From: Reyranella aquatilis
Lineage (GTDB): Bacteria > Pseudomonadota > Alphaproteobacteria > Reyranellales > Reyranellaceae
NCBI RefSeq assembly: GCF_020880995.1
Contig: NZ_JAJISD010000001.1
Location: forward strand, 248,001-312,000
Length of the DNA: 64,000 nucleotides
Direction of reading: 5' to 3'
Below are positions 44,739-53,679 of the stretch, in pieces. Below the pieces are notes generated by a model that was given only the letters and a program-made list of their open reading frames with translations, was not told the origin of the DNA and searched no databases. The translations under genes were made by a program, and so were the position numbers. Numbering within the stretch: the stretch's first letter is position 1; every line of letters starts with the position of its first letter.

Positions 44739-47366
44739 TCAGTTCACCCCGTACCGCTTGAACTCCTCGGCGATGTTCGGCTGGATGCCCGACGCGGTGG
44801 ACATGTCCGAAATGCCCGCCGGCCCCTGGCCGATGCGCGTCCGGGCCAGGCCGCGGCCGTAGAGCGCGCGGGCGCGATCCGGATCGGCCTTGAGCGACAT
44901 GTTGTACTGCGCGATCGCCCTGTCGTACTGCTTCATCTTGAGGTTGATCAGTCCGATGTTGTCGTGCGCGTACGGATCGTCGGGCACCAGCTTCAGAACC
45001 TCGTTGCAGTCGGCCAGAGCCTCCTGGAGGTTGGCGCCGATCACGGCGCGGGTGAGGCACCGGTTGTTCAGCGCCGGCGACATCTTCGGGTCGAGCCGAA
45101 GGGCATCATCGTAGTCCGCGACCGCCTTGGCGTAGTCGCCTTTGTTGAAATAGGCGATGCCGCGGTTGAGGAACAGGTTGGGATCGCGAGGACGCAGTCG
45201 GATCGCCTGGTCGAGATCCTCGATCGCGTTCTCGTATTCGCCGAGATTGCTGTAGAGGTTGGCCCGGCTGGCATAGATGCGCGGGTTCTTCTGGTCGGTG
45301 CGGACCGCCTGCGTGTAGTCCTCGATGGCGCGGCCGGCATCGCCGCGGAACGCCATGACCTGCGCACGGTAATAAAGCGCCGTGGGATTGCCCGGCGACA
45401 GGCGCAGCGCGTCGTCGATATCGGCGAGCGCCCGCGGATACTCCCTCTTCAGCCCATAGGCGAAGCCGCGCTGGATCAGCGCGTTGATGTCGTCGGGACT
45501 GATCTTCAGGGCCGCGTCGAAATCGGCGATCGCCTCGTCGACCCGGTCCTTGAAGATCTTCGACATGCCGCGGTTGATGTAGGCCAGCGGCTCCTTGGGG
45601 TCGATTTCGATCGATGCCGTGTAGTCGGCGATCGCCTTGTCGTAGTTGTCGATGCGGTGATAGGCGGCACCGCGCTCGAAGTAGGCGAAGGCCATTCCCG
45701 GCGCCAGCTCGATGGCGCGGTCGAGGTCGGCGACTGCCTGGTCGGCCTTCTCCATCTTGAGATAGGCGGCGCCGCGACCCAGATAGGCCCGAGGTTCCTT
45801 GTCGTTGATCTCGATCGCGGCCTCGAAGTCCTTCACTGCGGCCTCGTATTCCTGCTTGTCCACCAGCGCCATGCCGCGCTGGTAATAGGCGTTGGCGACC
45901 TGGTCGGCGGTCTGCGCCGTCGCAGGATCCTTCTTTCCGTCCTTGTCCTTCTGGGTCAGCTTGAGGATGTCGGAAGTCTGCAGGCCCAGCCGGACGGCCT
46001 CCGTGAAGTCGGTGATCGCGCGATCGGGATCGTTGCGCTGCCGCCACGTGACGCCGCGGTTGATCAGGGCATTCACTTCCTTCGGATTGAGCTTGAGCGC
46101 CAGATCGAAGTCGGCCACGGCCTCATCGAACTTGCCCTTCTTCGTGTAGTAGACGATGCCGCGATTGACGAGCGGGCTCGGGTCCTTGGGCGTGAGCTCG
46201 TGGGCGGTCGTGTAGTCCGCCAGCGCATTCTCGGAATCGCCGATCCGGTGATAGGCGATGCCGCGCTGCATGTGGGCGAAGGCCTGCCCGGGCGAGAGCC
46301 TGATGCTTTCCGTGAAGTCGGCGATCGCCTGCTTCAGGTTGTTCTTGTACATGTACGCCGCGCCGCGACCGACCCAGGGAGAGCCGTCGCGCGGGTTGAG
46401 GCGGATCGACTCGGAGAAGTCGGCAATGGCCCTGTCGTAGTCGTTCTTGTCGTACCAGGCGAGGCCCCGCTGGAAGTAGACGAACGCGGCCTGCAGCGCG
46501 ATGCGATTCGCCTCCTGCTGCGGCGACTTGGCAAGCTGGCTGGTTATCGAGTCGGGCACGTTCGTGAGCGACACCGGCTCGATCTTCTCCGGCAGGAGCT
46601 TGATGGCGGTGGTGAAGTCGGCGATCGCCTGGTTAACGTCGCCCTTCTTGCGGTAGACGATGCCCCGATTGGTCCAGGCGCTGATTTCCTTGTTGTTGAT
46701 CTTGAGGGCCGCGTTGAAGTCGGCGATCGCGCCCTCGTTGTTGTCCTTGCGTGTATAGAGGACGACGCCGCGATTGATCAGCGGCAGCGTATCGCGCGGC
46801 GCCAGCCTGATCGCGTCGCTGTAGTCGATGATCGCCCGGTCGCCCTCGCCGATCGTCTGATGCACAACGCCCCGCTGGATATACAGATGGGGGTTGAGCG
46901 GCTGCGCCATGATGGCGTCGTTGTACATCCGCACGGCCGTGCGGAAGTCGGACTTGGAGCGCTTGTCGCTGTCCGGCCCCTTCCACGACAAGCCGCGATG
47001 GAGATGGGCAAGTGCGAGCGCACCACCCGATGCGAGACCGTTGTCGATCACGTCGGTGCAGGCCTCGATCTTGCCCTCCGCGGTGGCGCCGGTCATGCCG
47101 TAGCAGACATCGAGCTCGGACGGCTCGCCGGGCTTCCGGGGCTTCCTCGCGGCGGCCTGCTGCGGAGGCGGCGCCTCCTTGCCCTGCGGCTTGGCCGGCC
47201 CGGCTTGCGCGGGCAAAGGCTGGGCCTGACCCGCCGGGGCAGGCTGGCTTGCCGGCCGCTGCTGCTGCTGCGCCGCAAGTGGAGTCGCGGCCACGGACAA
47301 AAGCGCCCCAAGGGCAGCGCCGCGGGCGACACAGCGCACCGCGGCCGAACGCTCAAAACCCCACAT
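44739..47366 (-). CDS. Large exported tetratricopeptide-repeat protein
   Basis: An 875-residue protein with a signal peptide (VARGAALGALLSVAATPLAAQ), a Gln/Pro/Ala-rich linker to about residue 75, and then roughly twenty consecutive TPR units to the C-terminus (recurring pattern A-Y-x-N-R-G-x-A-Y, then A-I-A-D-Y-x-x-A-I-x-L-x-P). No catalytic domain is present, so it is probably a periplasmic scaffold. The ATG at 47366 is preferred because AGAGGA lies 6 bp upstream; an ATG 6 bp earlier is too close to it. It is divergent from the next Bug gene across 227 bp, which holds a small hairpin (47558-47572) just before that gene's ribosome site. Confidence 0.9.
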   Translation of the reverse strand: MWGFERSAAVRCVARGAALGALLSVAATPLAAQQQQRPASQPAPAGQAQPLPAQAGPAKPQGKEAPPPQQAAARKPRKPGEPSELDVCYGMTGATAEGKIEACTDVIDNGLASGGALALAHLHRGLSWKGPDSDKRSKSDFRTAVRMYNDAIMAQPLNPHLYIQRGVVHQTIGEGDRAIIDYSDAIRLAPRDTLPLINRGVVLYTRKDNNEGAIADFNAALKINNKEISAWTNRGIVYRKKGDVNQAIADFTTAIKLLPEKIEPVSLTNVPDSITSQLAKSPQQEANRIALQAAFVYFQRGLAWYDKNDYDRAIADFSESIRLNPRDGSPWVGRGAAYMYKNNLKQAIADFTESIRLSPGQAFAHMQRGIAYHRIGDSENALADYTTAHELTPKDPSPLVNRGIVYYTKKGKFDEAVADFDLALKLNPKEVNALINRGVTWRQRNDPDRAITDFTEAVRLGLQTSDILKLTQKDKDGKKDPATAQTADQVANAYYQRGMALVDKQEYEAAVKDFEAAIEINDKEPRAYLGRGAAYLKMEKADQAVADLDRAIELAPGMAFAYFERGAAYHRIDNYDKAIADYTASIEIDPKEPLAYINRGMSKIFKDRVDEAIADFDAALKISPDDINALIQRGFAYGLKREYPRALADIDDALRLSPGNPTALYYRAQVMAFRGDAGRAIEDYTQAVRTDQKNPRIYASRANLYSNLGEYENAIEDLDQAIRLRPRDPNLFLNRGIAYFNKGDYAKAVADYDDALRLDPKMSPALNNRCLTRAVIGANLQEALADCNEVLKLVPDDPYAHDNIGLINLKMKQYDRAIAQYNMSLKADPDRARALYGRGLARTRIGQGPAGISDMSTASGIQPNIAEEFKRYGVN

Positions 47367-47593
47367 GACCATTCCTCTTGCCGGTGCGCGATGGCCCCCA
47401 AAGCCATTTTGCACCTGATCGGCGAATGTACCCAATGGGGCGACTTTTCAGATATTTGGAAGGCAGTGGCAAGGCCGCTCGCGCCCAAAACCGGACACAA
47501 TCCCGGGACTTTATCAAGGCATTCGGGCCTCCCCCATCGACGCCCGCGCCGGTTTTTGGCACGCTCCGTGCCGTCAAAGGGAGGAAATAAAAA

Positions 47594-48586
47594 ATGACAT
47601 TTCTGATGCGCCCCATCGGGCGCCGTACAGTCGTGGGCGGAATCGCCGCCGCGACCCTGGCCGCACCGGCCATCGTCAAGGCCCAAGGCACCTATCCCAA
47701 CAAGACCGTCCGCTACATCAATCCGTTCCCGGCAGGCGGCGCGACCGACATGCTCTCGCGCATGTTCTGCGCCAAGATGACTGAACTCACCGGCCAGCAA
47801 TGGATCGTCGAGAACAAGGGCGGCTCCGGAGGCAACGTCGGCATGGACGCGCTGGCCCAGGCGACGCCCGACGGCTACACGCTGGGCCTCGGCGGTATCG
47901 CCAGCCACGCAATCTCGCCGACCCTCTATGCCAAGCTGCCGTTCAACGCGCGCACCGACTTCACCTTCGTCTCGACGATCTGGCAGCTGCCCAACATGCT
48001 GGTCGTCAATCTCGACCTGCCGGTCAAGACGGTGCCGGAACTGATCGAGCTGCTGCGCAAGAATCCGGGCAAGTATTCCTATGGCTCCGCCGGATCGGGC
48101 ACGACGCTGCATCTGTCGGGCGAACTGTTCAAGATCATGGCCAAGGTCGACATGATCCACGTCCCCTACCGCGGTGGCGGGCCAGCCATGCAGGACCTGC
48201 TGGCCGGGCAGATCCACATGATCTTCGACAACATCCCCGGCGCGCTGGCTCAGGCGCGCCCCGGCAAGGTGCGCGCGCTGGGAGTCACCTCGGAGAAGCG
48301 CACGCCGGTCGTGCCGGACGTGCCCGCCATCGCCGAGACCCTGCCGGGCTTCGACATCAGCTCGTGGACCACGCTGACGGGTCCAGCCAAGCTGCCGCCG
48401 GACATCACCGCCCGCCTTTCCGAGCTGTCGAAGAAGGCGCTGGAGAGCGAGGACCTCAAGGCGAAGTTCTTCGAGCAGGCCGCCATTGCGGTCTGGCGCA
48501 CCCCGGCCGACACCCTGGCCTACCGCGATGCCGAGGAAGCCCGCCTGGCCCCGATCATCAAGGCATCGGGCGCGCGCGTCGACTGA
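47594..48586 (+). CDS. Bug-family tripartite tricarboxylate transporter binding protein
   Basis: A 330-residue exported solute-binding protein with a Tat-like signal (GRRTVVGGIAAATLAAPAIVKA). Family segments are YPNKTVRYINPFPAGGATDM, IVENKGGSGGNVG, QATPDGYTLGLGG and VPYRGGGPAMQDLLAGQIHM. GGAGG precedes the ATG. It lies 21 bp before a TPP-dependent enzyme gene on the same strand, so the two are likely one operon, perhaps capture and processing of a 2-oxo or hydroxy acid. Confidence 0.93.
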   Translation: MTFLMRPIGRRTVVGGIAAATLAAPAIVKAQGTYPNKTVRYINPFPAGGATDMLSRMFCAKMTELTGQQWIVENKGGSGGNVGMDALAQATPDGYTLGLGGIASHAISPTLYAKLPFNARTDFTFVSTIWQLPNMLVVNLDLPVKTVPELIELLRKNPGKYSYGSAGSGTTLHLSGELFKIMAKVDMIHVPYRGGGPAMQDLLAGQIHMIFDNIPGALAQARPGKVRALGVTSEKRTPVVPDVPAIAETLPGFDISSWTTLTGPAKLPPDITARLSELSKKALESEDLKAKFFEQAAIAVWRTPADTLAYRDAEEARLAPIIKASGARVD

Positions 48587-48607
48587 CGCGCGTGTAGACT
48601 GGAGGGC

Positions 48608-50245
48608 ATGCAAACCCTCACCACCGCCCAAACCGTCGTGTCGATGCTGGAAGTGAACGGCATCGACACGCTCTTCTGCCTTCCCGGCGTCCAGAACGAT
48701 CCGTTCTTCGACGCCCTCTACGACCGCACCAACGCCATCCGGCCGATCCATGCCCGCCATGAGCAGGCCTGTGCCTACATGGCGCTGGGCTACGCGATGG
48801 CCGCCGGCAAGCCTTCGGCCTACGTCGTGGTGCCGGGCCCCGGCTTCCTCAACACGACGGCGGCGCTCGCCACGGCCTATGCCGTCAACGCGCCGGTGCT
48901 GGCGCTCACCGGGCAGATCCAGCAGTCGATGATCGGCCGCAACGTCGGCCTGCTGCACGAGTTGCCCGACCAGCTCGCGATCATGCGCGGCCTGACCAAG
49001 TGGGCCGACCGTATCCCCTCGCCCAGCGCAGCCCCGGGCCTGGTGAACGAAGCCTTCCGCCGCCTGCTGTCGGGCCGCCAGCGCCCCGTCGCCCTCGAAT
49101 GCGCTATGGACACCTGGGCTCGACGCGCACCGGTCGAGATGATCGCCAGCGCGGCGTCGGCCGATCCCTGCCCGGTCGACGAAGATGCCGTGGAGCGCGC
49201 GGCGAAGCTGCTGGGCGGCGCCCAGCGCCCGATGATCGTGGTCGGTGGCGGCGCCCAAGGGGCCGGCGCCCACGTCCAGCGCATCGCCGAGTTGCTCGAT
49301 GCCCCGGTGATGACCGGCCGCATGGGCCAGGGCGTCATCGACGGCCGGCATCGTCTCTCCGTCACCGCGCCGGCCGGCTACCAGTTCTGGGGCGAGGCGG
49401 ACGTCGTGCTGGCCGTGGGCACGCGCCTGCAGCCGCAGCAGCAGAACTGGGGCATCGACGACACACTGAAGATCGTCCGCATCGACGCCGACAGCGAGGA
49501 GCTCGACCGCCAGCGCAAGCCCGAGATCGGCATCGTGGGCGACGCGACGGCGGTGCTGAAGCGGCTGGCCGAGCGTCTCGATAGGCACAATACCAAGCGG
49601 GATGGCCGTGCCGCGCATGTCGGCGACCTCAAGGCGGCAGCCCAGAAGAAGATCCACGAACTGCTGGCGCCGCAGATCGCCTATCTTGAGGCGATGCGCA
49701 AGGCGCTGCCGGAAGACGGCATCCTGGTCGATGAGTTGACGCAGATGGGCTACGCGGCGCGCTTCGCCTGGCCGACCTATAAGCCGCGCACCTTCCTGTC
49801 GCCCGGCTACCAGGGCACTCTGGGCTGGGGCTACGCGACCTCGCTCGGCGCCAAGGTGGCGAAGCCCGACACGGCGGTTCTGTCGATCAGCGGCGACGGC
49901 GGCTTCATGTTCACCGCCATGGAGATGGCGACCGCCGCCCAGCATGGAATCGGCGTCGTGGCCGTGGTGTTCAGCGACGGCGCGTTCGGCAACGTGAAGC
50001 GCATCCAGCAGCAGTCGTTCAACAACCGCACCATCGCGACGGACCTGCGCAATCCGGACTTCGTGAAGCTGGCCGAGAGCTTCGGGATCGATGCGGTGCG
50101 TGTCGAATCGCCCGAGGCGTTGGGTGCCGCCATCTCCCGCGGCATCGCCAAGGGCTCGCCCCTGCTGATCGACTGCCCGGTCGGCCAGTTCCCCGATCCC
50201 TGGTCGCTGGTGACGCTGCCGCGGATCAGGCCAAGGAAGGGCTGA
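48608..50245 (+). CDS. Thiamine-diphosphate-dependent enzyme, acetolactate synthase large-subunit-like
   Basis: A 545-residue TPP enzyme with the three-domain layout of acetohydroxyacid synthase/benzoylformate decarboxylase. The catalytic Glu is in ARHEQACAYMALGYA of the N-terminal domain. The central domain starts near residue 190 (AAKLLGGAQRPMIVVGGGA). The C-terminal TPP motif runs from ISGDGGFMFTAMEMATA to FSDGAFGNVK. There is no regulatory subunit gene, so a catabolic decarboxylase or carboligase is likelier than branched-chain synthesis. The ATG follows GGAGGGC. Confidence 0.88.
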   Translation: MQTLTTAQTVVSMLEVNGIDTLFCLPGVQNDPFFDALYDRTNAIRPIHARHEQACAYMALGYAMAAGKPSAYVVVPGPGFLNTTAALATAYAVNAPVLALTGQIQQSMIGRNVGLLHELPDQLAIMRGLTKWADRIPSPSAAPGLVNEAFRRLLSGRQRPVALECAMDTWARRAPVEMIASAASADPCPVDEDAVERAAKLLGGAQRPMIVVGGGAQGAGAHVQRIAELLDAPVMTGRMGQGVIDGRHRLSVTAPAGYQFWGEADVVLAVGTRLQPQQQNWGIDDTLKIVRIDADSEELDRQRKPEIGIVGDATAVLKRLAERLDRHNTKRDGRAAHVGDLKAAAQKKIHELLAPQIAYLEAMRKALPEDGILVDELTQMGYAARFAWPTYKPRTFLSPGYQGTLGWGYATSLGAKVAKPDTAVLSISGDGGFMFTAMEMATAAQHGIGVVAVVFSDGAFGNVKRIQQQSFNNRTIATDLRNPDFVKLAESFGIDAVRVESPEALGAAISRGIAKGSPLLIDCPVGQFPDPWSLVTLPRIRPRKG

Positions 50246-50258
50246 ACCCTTAAATGCA

Positions 50259-50280
50259 GCGCGGCACTCCCGTGGCGCGC
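50259..50280. terminator. Hairpin between the convergent TPP-enzyme and CYTH genes
   Basis: GCGCG-G-CAC pairs with GTG-G-CGCGC around TCCC, with one G-G mismatch. It lies 13 bp after one stop and 10 bp before the other. No T tract follows. Its sequence closely matches the terminator at 2608-2629. Confidence 0.5.
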
Positions 50281-50290
50281 TCCGACGACC

Positions 50291-50833
50291 CTAAGCAACC
50301 CCGCCGTTCGCCCGAATGTCGACCAGCAGCTTTGTGGCGTGCGCCTGGTCGGCGATGCGTTTCGAGGTGAAGCGCGGGTCCAGGGCGGGGGCGATCAACA
50401 GCAGATGTCGCGCGAGGAAGTCCGGCAGCGGCGGCGGCTCGGTCTGCTCCTCCGGCATCTCGACCTCGGCCATCGCAAAATAGGTCGAGCCGTCGTCGCG
50501 CTTGAAGAAATCGACGTCCCAGTGATAGCGGCCGTCGGTCCATGAGTAGCGGACCTTAACCAGCGTCTCCTTGCGCTGCGTCCACAGCCGCGCGAAGTCG
50601 ACGGCGCTGAGGCCGGTCTCGATCTCGACGACCTGGCCCTCGATGGTTCGCTTGTAGGTGAAGACGTGATTGGTCCTGCCGTCGTCCTCGAGCGAACGGA
50701 TGCGCAGGCCTGGCGCATCGAGATAGGCCTGCCGCAGCAGATGGCGCGCGACCCCCGGTCGGCGGCCCAGTTCCGCCTCCAGTTCCGTCGCCCGCTCGTT
50801 CAGGACAAATTTGCGCTCGTTCTCGATCGGCAT
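50291..50833 (-). CDS. CYTH-domain (triphosphate tunnel metalloenzyme) protein
   Basis: A 180-residue CYTH protein. The ExExK signature is at the N-terminus (IENERKFVL), followed by QAYLDAPGLRIRSLEDDG, KRTIEGQVVEIETGL and YHWDVDFFKR; these charged strands line the tunnel. Members act as inorganic triphosphatases or class IV adenylate cyclases. The ATG at 50833 is set by the signature and lies only 15 bp from the ATG of the divergent neighbour. Confidence 0.88.
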   Translation of the reverse strand: MPIENERKFVLNERATELEAELGRRPGVARHLLRQAYLDAPGLRIRSLEDDGRTNHVFTYKRTIEGQVVEIETGLSAVDFARLWTQRKETLVKVRYSWTDGRYHWDVDFFKRDDGSTYFAMAEVEMPEEQTEPPPLPDFLARHLLLIAPALDPRFTSKRIADQAHATKLLVDIRANGGVA

Positions 50834-50848
50834 GCTAGAATCGCCACC

Positions 50849-51988
50849 ATGGCTACACAGACAATCGACGACCTGCCGACTCCCGCGCTCATTCTCGACC
50901 GGGCGATCCTGCGCCGCAACCTCAAGCGCATGAGCGACCGTCTGCGCGAGGCCGGCGTCATGTTGCGCCCGCACCTCAAGACCGCCAAGTCGGTCGAGAT
51001 CGGCCGCATGGCCGTCGAGGGCCATGACGGGCGCATCACCGTCTCGACACTGGCGGAAGCCCGGTACTTCGCCGATGGCGGCTTCAGGGACATCCTCTAC
51101 GGCGTCGGCATCATCCCGTCGAAGCTCGCCGCCGTGACGGAACTGCGCCGCCGCGGAATCAACCTGCGGGTGGTCACCGACAATCTCGCCGTGGCGAAGG
51201 CCATCGCCGACGCGGCGAAGGACGGCGACACGTTCTCGGTGTTCATCGAAATCGACAGCGGCGGCGGCCGCGCCGGTCTTCCCTATCCCGCGCTGCCCGG
51301 CCTGCTCGACATCGCGCGCGTCCTGCACGAGGCGCCGGGCGTCGATCTCGCCGGCGTCATGACCCATGCCGGCCATTCCTACCACCAGAGCACGCCCGAC
51401 GGCATCGCCGGCGTCGCCGAGCAGGAACGCCTCGCCATCGTGACCGCCGCGGAGACGCTCCGTGCGGCCGGTATTCCCTGCCCCATCGTTTCCGGCGGCT
51501 CGACGCCGACGGCGATGCATTCGCGCGACTTCACCGGCATCACCGAGATGCGGCCAGGCGTCTATGTCTTCAACGACCTCGACCAGGAATACATCGGCTC
51601 GTGCGGCGCGGGCGACATCGCGCTCTCGGTTCTGGCCTCGGTGATCGGCCACTATCCGCACCGCAACCAGGTGCTGGTCGATGCCGGGGCGCTGGCGCTC
51701 TCAAAGGACATCAGCGCGCAGGAATTCCAGCCCAAGGTCGGCTACGGCACCATCGCCAATCCGCCCGCCGCCGGCATGGCCGTGATCGAATGTTCGCAGG
51801 AGCACGGATTCGTCGCCGCCGACGATCCGCTGCCCTACGGCAACCTTCCCGTGGGCACGCGCGTGCGCATCCTGCCCAACCACGCCTGTATCACCGCGGC
51901 GGCTTACGACCGCTACTACGTGGTCGACAGCGACCTCGACGGCGGCAAGTCGGTCGTGGACGTGTACGACCGCATCAACGGCTGGTGA
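50849..51988 (+). CDS. D-threonine aldolase/D-serine dehydratase-like PLP enzyme
   Basis: A 379-residue fold-III PLP enzyme. The alanine-racemase-type barrel starts TPALILDRAILRRNLKRM; the PLP lysine is in LRPHLKTAKSVEIG. IEIDSGGGRAGLP and PIVSGGSTPTAM bind the cofactor phosphate. The C-terminal domain has the metal-binding His/Cys in LPNHACITAAAYDRYYVVD. Activity on D-threonine, D-serine or beta-hydroxyaspartate is not decided. The ATG is fixed by homology of the first strand. Confidence 0.92.
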   Translation: MATQTIDDLPTPALILDRAILRRNLKRMSDRLREAGVMLRPHLKTAKSVEIGRMAVEGHDGRITVSTLAEARYFADGGFRDILYGVGIIPSKLAAVTELRRRGINLRVVTDNLAVAKAIADAAKDGDTFSVFIEIDSGGGRAGLPYPALPGLLDIARVLHEAPGVDLAGVMTHAGHSYHQSTPDGIAGVAEQERLAIVTAAETLRAAGIPCPIVSGGSTPTAMHSRDFTGITEMRPGVYVFNDLDQEYIGSCGAGDIALSVLASVIGHYPHRNQVLVDAGALALSKDISAQEFQPKVGYGTIANPPAAGMAVIECSQEHGFVAADDPLPYGNLPVGTRVRILPNHACITAAAYDRYYVVDSDLDGGKSVVDVYDRINGW

Positions 51989-51994
51989 TCTTTA

Positions 51995-52082
51995 TGTCAT
52001 CCTGACCGAAACGAAGGATCTCGCGCCAGAAATCGAGTCCTTCGTTCGCTCAGCAAGGTCCTTCGCTGCACTCAGGACGACA
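51995..52082. repeat. Intergenic inverted repeat (REP/MITE-like), about 88 bp
   Basis: TGTCATCCTGACCGAAACGAAGGATCT at the left is the imperfect complement of the right end (52055-52082), whose complement reads TGTCGTCCTGAGTGCAGCGAAGG. The element fills the gap between two convergent genes. Similar CATCCTGA-GAAGGAT units are common intergenic repeats in proteobacteria. No coding content. Confidence 0.75.
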
Positions 52083-52087
52083 AATAG

Positions 52088-52855
52088 CTACAGCGAACTC
52101 ACGGTGTGGCCGCCATCGACGGTGATGATGCTTCCGGTCATGAATGCGCCCGCTTCCGAGGCGAGCAGCAACAGCGCGCCGTCGAGATGCTCGGGCTGGC
52201 CGATACGGCGCTGCGGGATCCGATCGATCAGCCGCTGACCGCCCGGCGTCTTCCAGAAGTCGCCGTTCATCTCGGTCTCGATGTAGCCGGGGCAGATCGC
52301 GTTGACGCGGATCTGGTAGCGCGCCCACTCCATTGCGAGCGCGCGCGTGAGATGGATGAGCCCCGCCTTGGAAGCATTGTAGGGCGCCACCTGGCCGATC
52401 GTGCGCAGTCCCAGGATCGAGGCGATGTTGACGATCGAGCCCGGCCGCTTCGCCGCCACCCAGCGCTTGCCCGCCGTCTGCGCCATCAGCCAGGCGCCGC
52501 GCAGGTTGGTGTCGACGACCGAATCCCAGTCCGCTTCCGGCATGTCGAGCGCGGGCTTCACGATCGAGATGCCGGCATTGTTCACCAGGATGTCGACCGG
52601 CCCCAGCACCGCCTCGACCTTGTCGAAGGCTGCGGCGATCGACTCCGCCGACTGCACGTCGAGATCCACCGCCAGCGCCCTGGCACCGCCCTGCTGCAGT
52701 TCCGCCTGAAGAGAGGCCAGGCGGTCGGCACGCCGCGCCGCGATCGCCACCGAGGCACCCGCCTCCGCGAGCGTGCGCGCGAAGTGCACGCCGAGGCCGG
52801 ACGACGCGCCGGTCACCAGGGCCACTTTGCCGCTAAGGTCGAATCGCTTGGACAT
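52088..52855 (-). CDS. Short-chain dehydrogenase/reductase
   Basis: A 255-residue classical SDR. The cofactor loop is TGASSGLGVHFA, followed by LVNNAGIS and the catalytic Ser/Tyr/Lys in NIASILG and YNASKAGLIHLTRALA. ARR after the second strand suggests NADP preference. ICPGYIETEM and the C-terminal SIITVDGGHTVSSL are typical. It is divergent from another SDR across 62 bp. Substrate unknown. Confidence 0.92.
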   Translation of the reverse strand: MSKRFDLSGKVALVTGASSGLGVHFARTLAEAGASVAIAARRADRLASLQAELQQGGARALAVDLDVQSAESIAAAFDKVEAVLGPVDILVNNAGISIVKPALDMPEADWDSVVDTNLRGAWLMAQTAGKRWVAAKRPGSIVNIASILGLRTIGQVAPYNASKAGLIHLTRALAMEWARYQIRVNAICPGYIETEMNGDFWKTPGGQRLIDRIPQRRIGQPEHLDGALLLLASEAGAFMTGSIITVDGGHTVSSL

Positions 52856-52917
52856 GCCGGACGCTCCACTGTTTCATGCCGGCCTTATAGGCGGGCGACC
52901 CGTTCGGAGGAAACAGT

Positions 52918-53679
52918 ATGGACCTCGGTCTCAAGGGCAAGCGTGTGATGGTGACCGGCGGCACCAAGAGCATCGGCCGCGCCATCGTCGACACTTTTCT
53001 GGCCGAGGGCGCGGTCGTGGGCTTCTGCGCACGCGATGCGGCGCTGGTCGGGGAACGCGAGGCGGAATGGCGTGCGCAGCAGGGCCGCGTAACCGGCACG
53101 GCGCTCGACGTCACCGACGCCGCCGCCCTGAAGGCCTGGATCGACGGTTTCGCGGCCGACGGCGGCATCGACCATTTCGTCGCCAATGTGAGCGCGCTTG
53201 GTACCGACAACACGGTCGAGGGCTGGCGCAAGGCCATCGAGATCGACCTCGTCGCCACGGTCAACGCGGTGCTGAACGTGCGCCCGCACCTCGAGGCACG
53301 CGGGTCCGGCGCCACGCTCACCATCATCGGCACGACCTCGCTGGTGGAGGTCGCAGGCCCCACCCAGCCCTACCGCTCGGTGAAGGCTGCGCTGGTGCCC
53401 ATGATCAAGTCGATGGCGATCGAGATGGCGCCGAAAGACGTGCGCGCCAATATGGTCTCCCCGGGCACCATCCTCGAGGACGGCAACACCTGGGGCCGCC
53501 AGCGCGACGCGGGCAGCGAACGCTACAAGCGCTCGCTCGCACGCAATCCGACCGGCCGCATGGGCACGCCGCAGGAAGTGGCGAACGCCGTCGTGTTCCT
53601 CGCCGGCGCGCCCGCCTCGTTCATCACCGGCATCAACCTCGTGGTCGACGGCGCCATCACTTCACGGGTGCAGTACTGA
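52918..53679 (+). CDS. Short-chain dehydrogenase/reductase (atypical NNAG motif)
   Basis: A 253-residue SDR. The cofactor loop is TGGTKSIGRAIV; the usual NNAG is replaced by VANVSALG. The catalytic Ser lies in IIGTTSLVEVAG and Tyr/Lys in YRSVKAALVP. ITGINLVVDGAI ends the fold. GGAGG lies upstream of the ATG. Its stop overlaps the likely CTG start of the MFS gene by three bases, suggesting a co-translated dehydrogenase-transporter pair. Confidence 0.9.
   Translation: MDLGLKGKRVMVTGGTKSIGRAIVDTFLAEGAVVGFCARDAALVGEREAEWRAQQGRVTGTALDVTDAAALKAWIDGFAADGGIDHFVANVSALGTDNTVEGWRKAIEIDLVATVNAVLNVRPHLEARGSGATLTIIGTTSLVEVAGPTQPYRSVKAALVPMIKSMAIEMAPKDVRANMVSPGTILEDGNTWGRQRDAGSERYKRSLARNPTGRMGTPQEVANAVVFLAGAPASFITGINLVVDGAITSRVQY

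Noticed and set aside
44661..47597. 978-codon plus-strand frame opposite the TPR protein
   Set aside because: Its periodic sequence mirrors the TPR repeats on the other strand; the minus-strand frame has a signal peptide, ribosome site and recognised repeats.
51995..52082. Small RNA gene or riboswitch in the gap after the D-threonine-aldolase-like gene
   Set aside because: The symmetry is explained by a common intergenic inverted repeat and no promoter is apparent.
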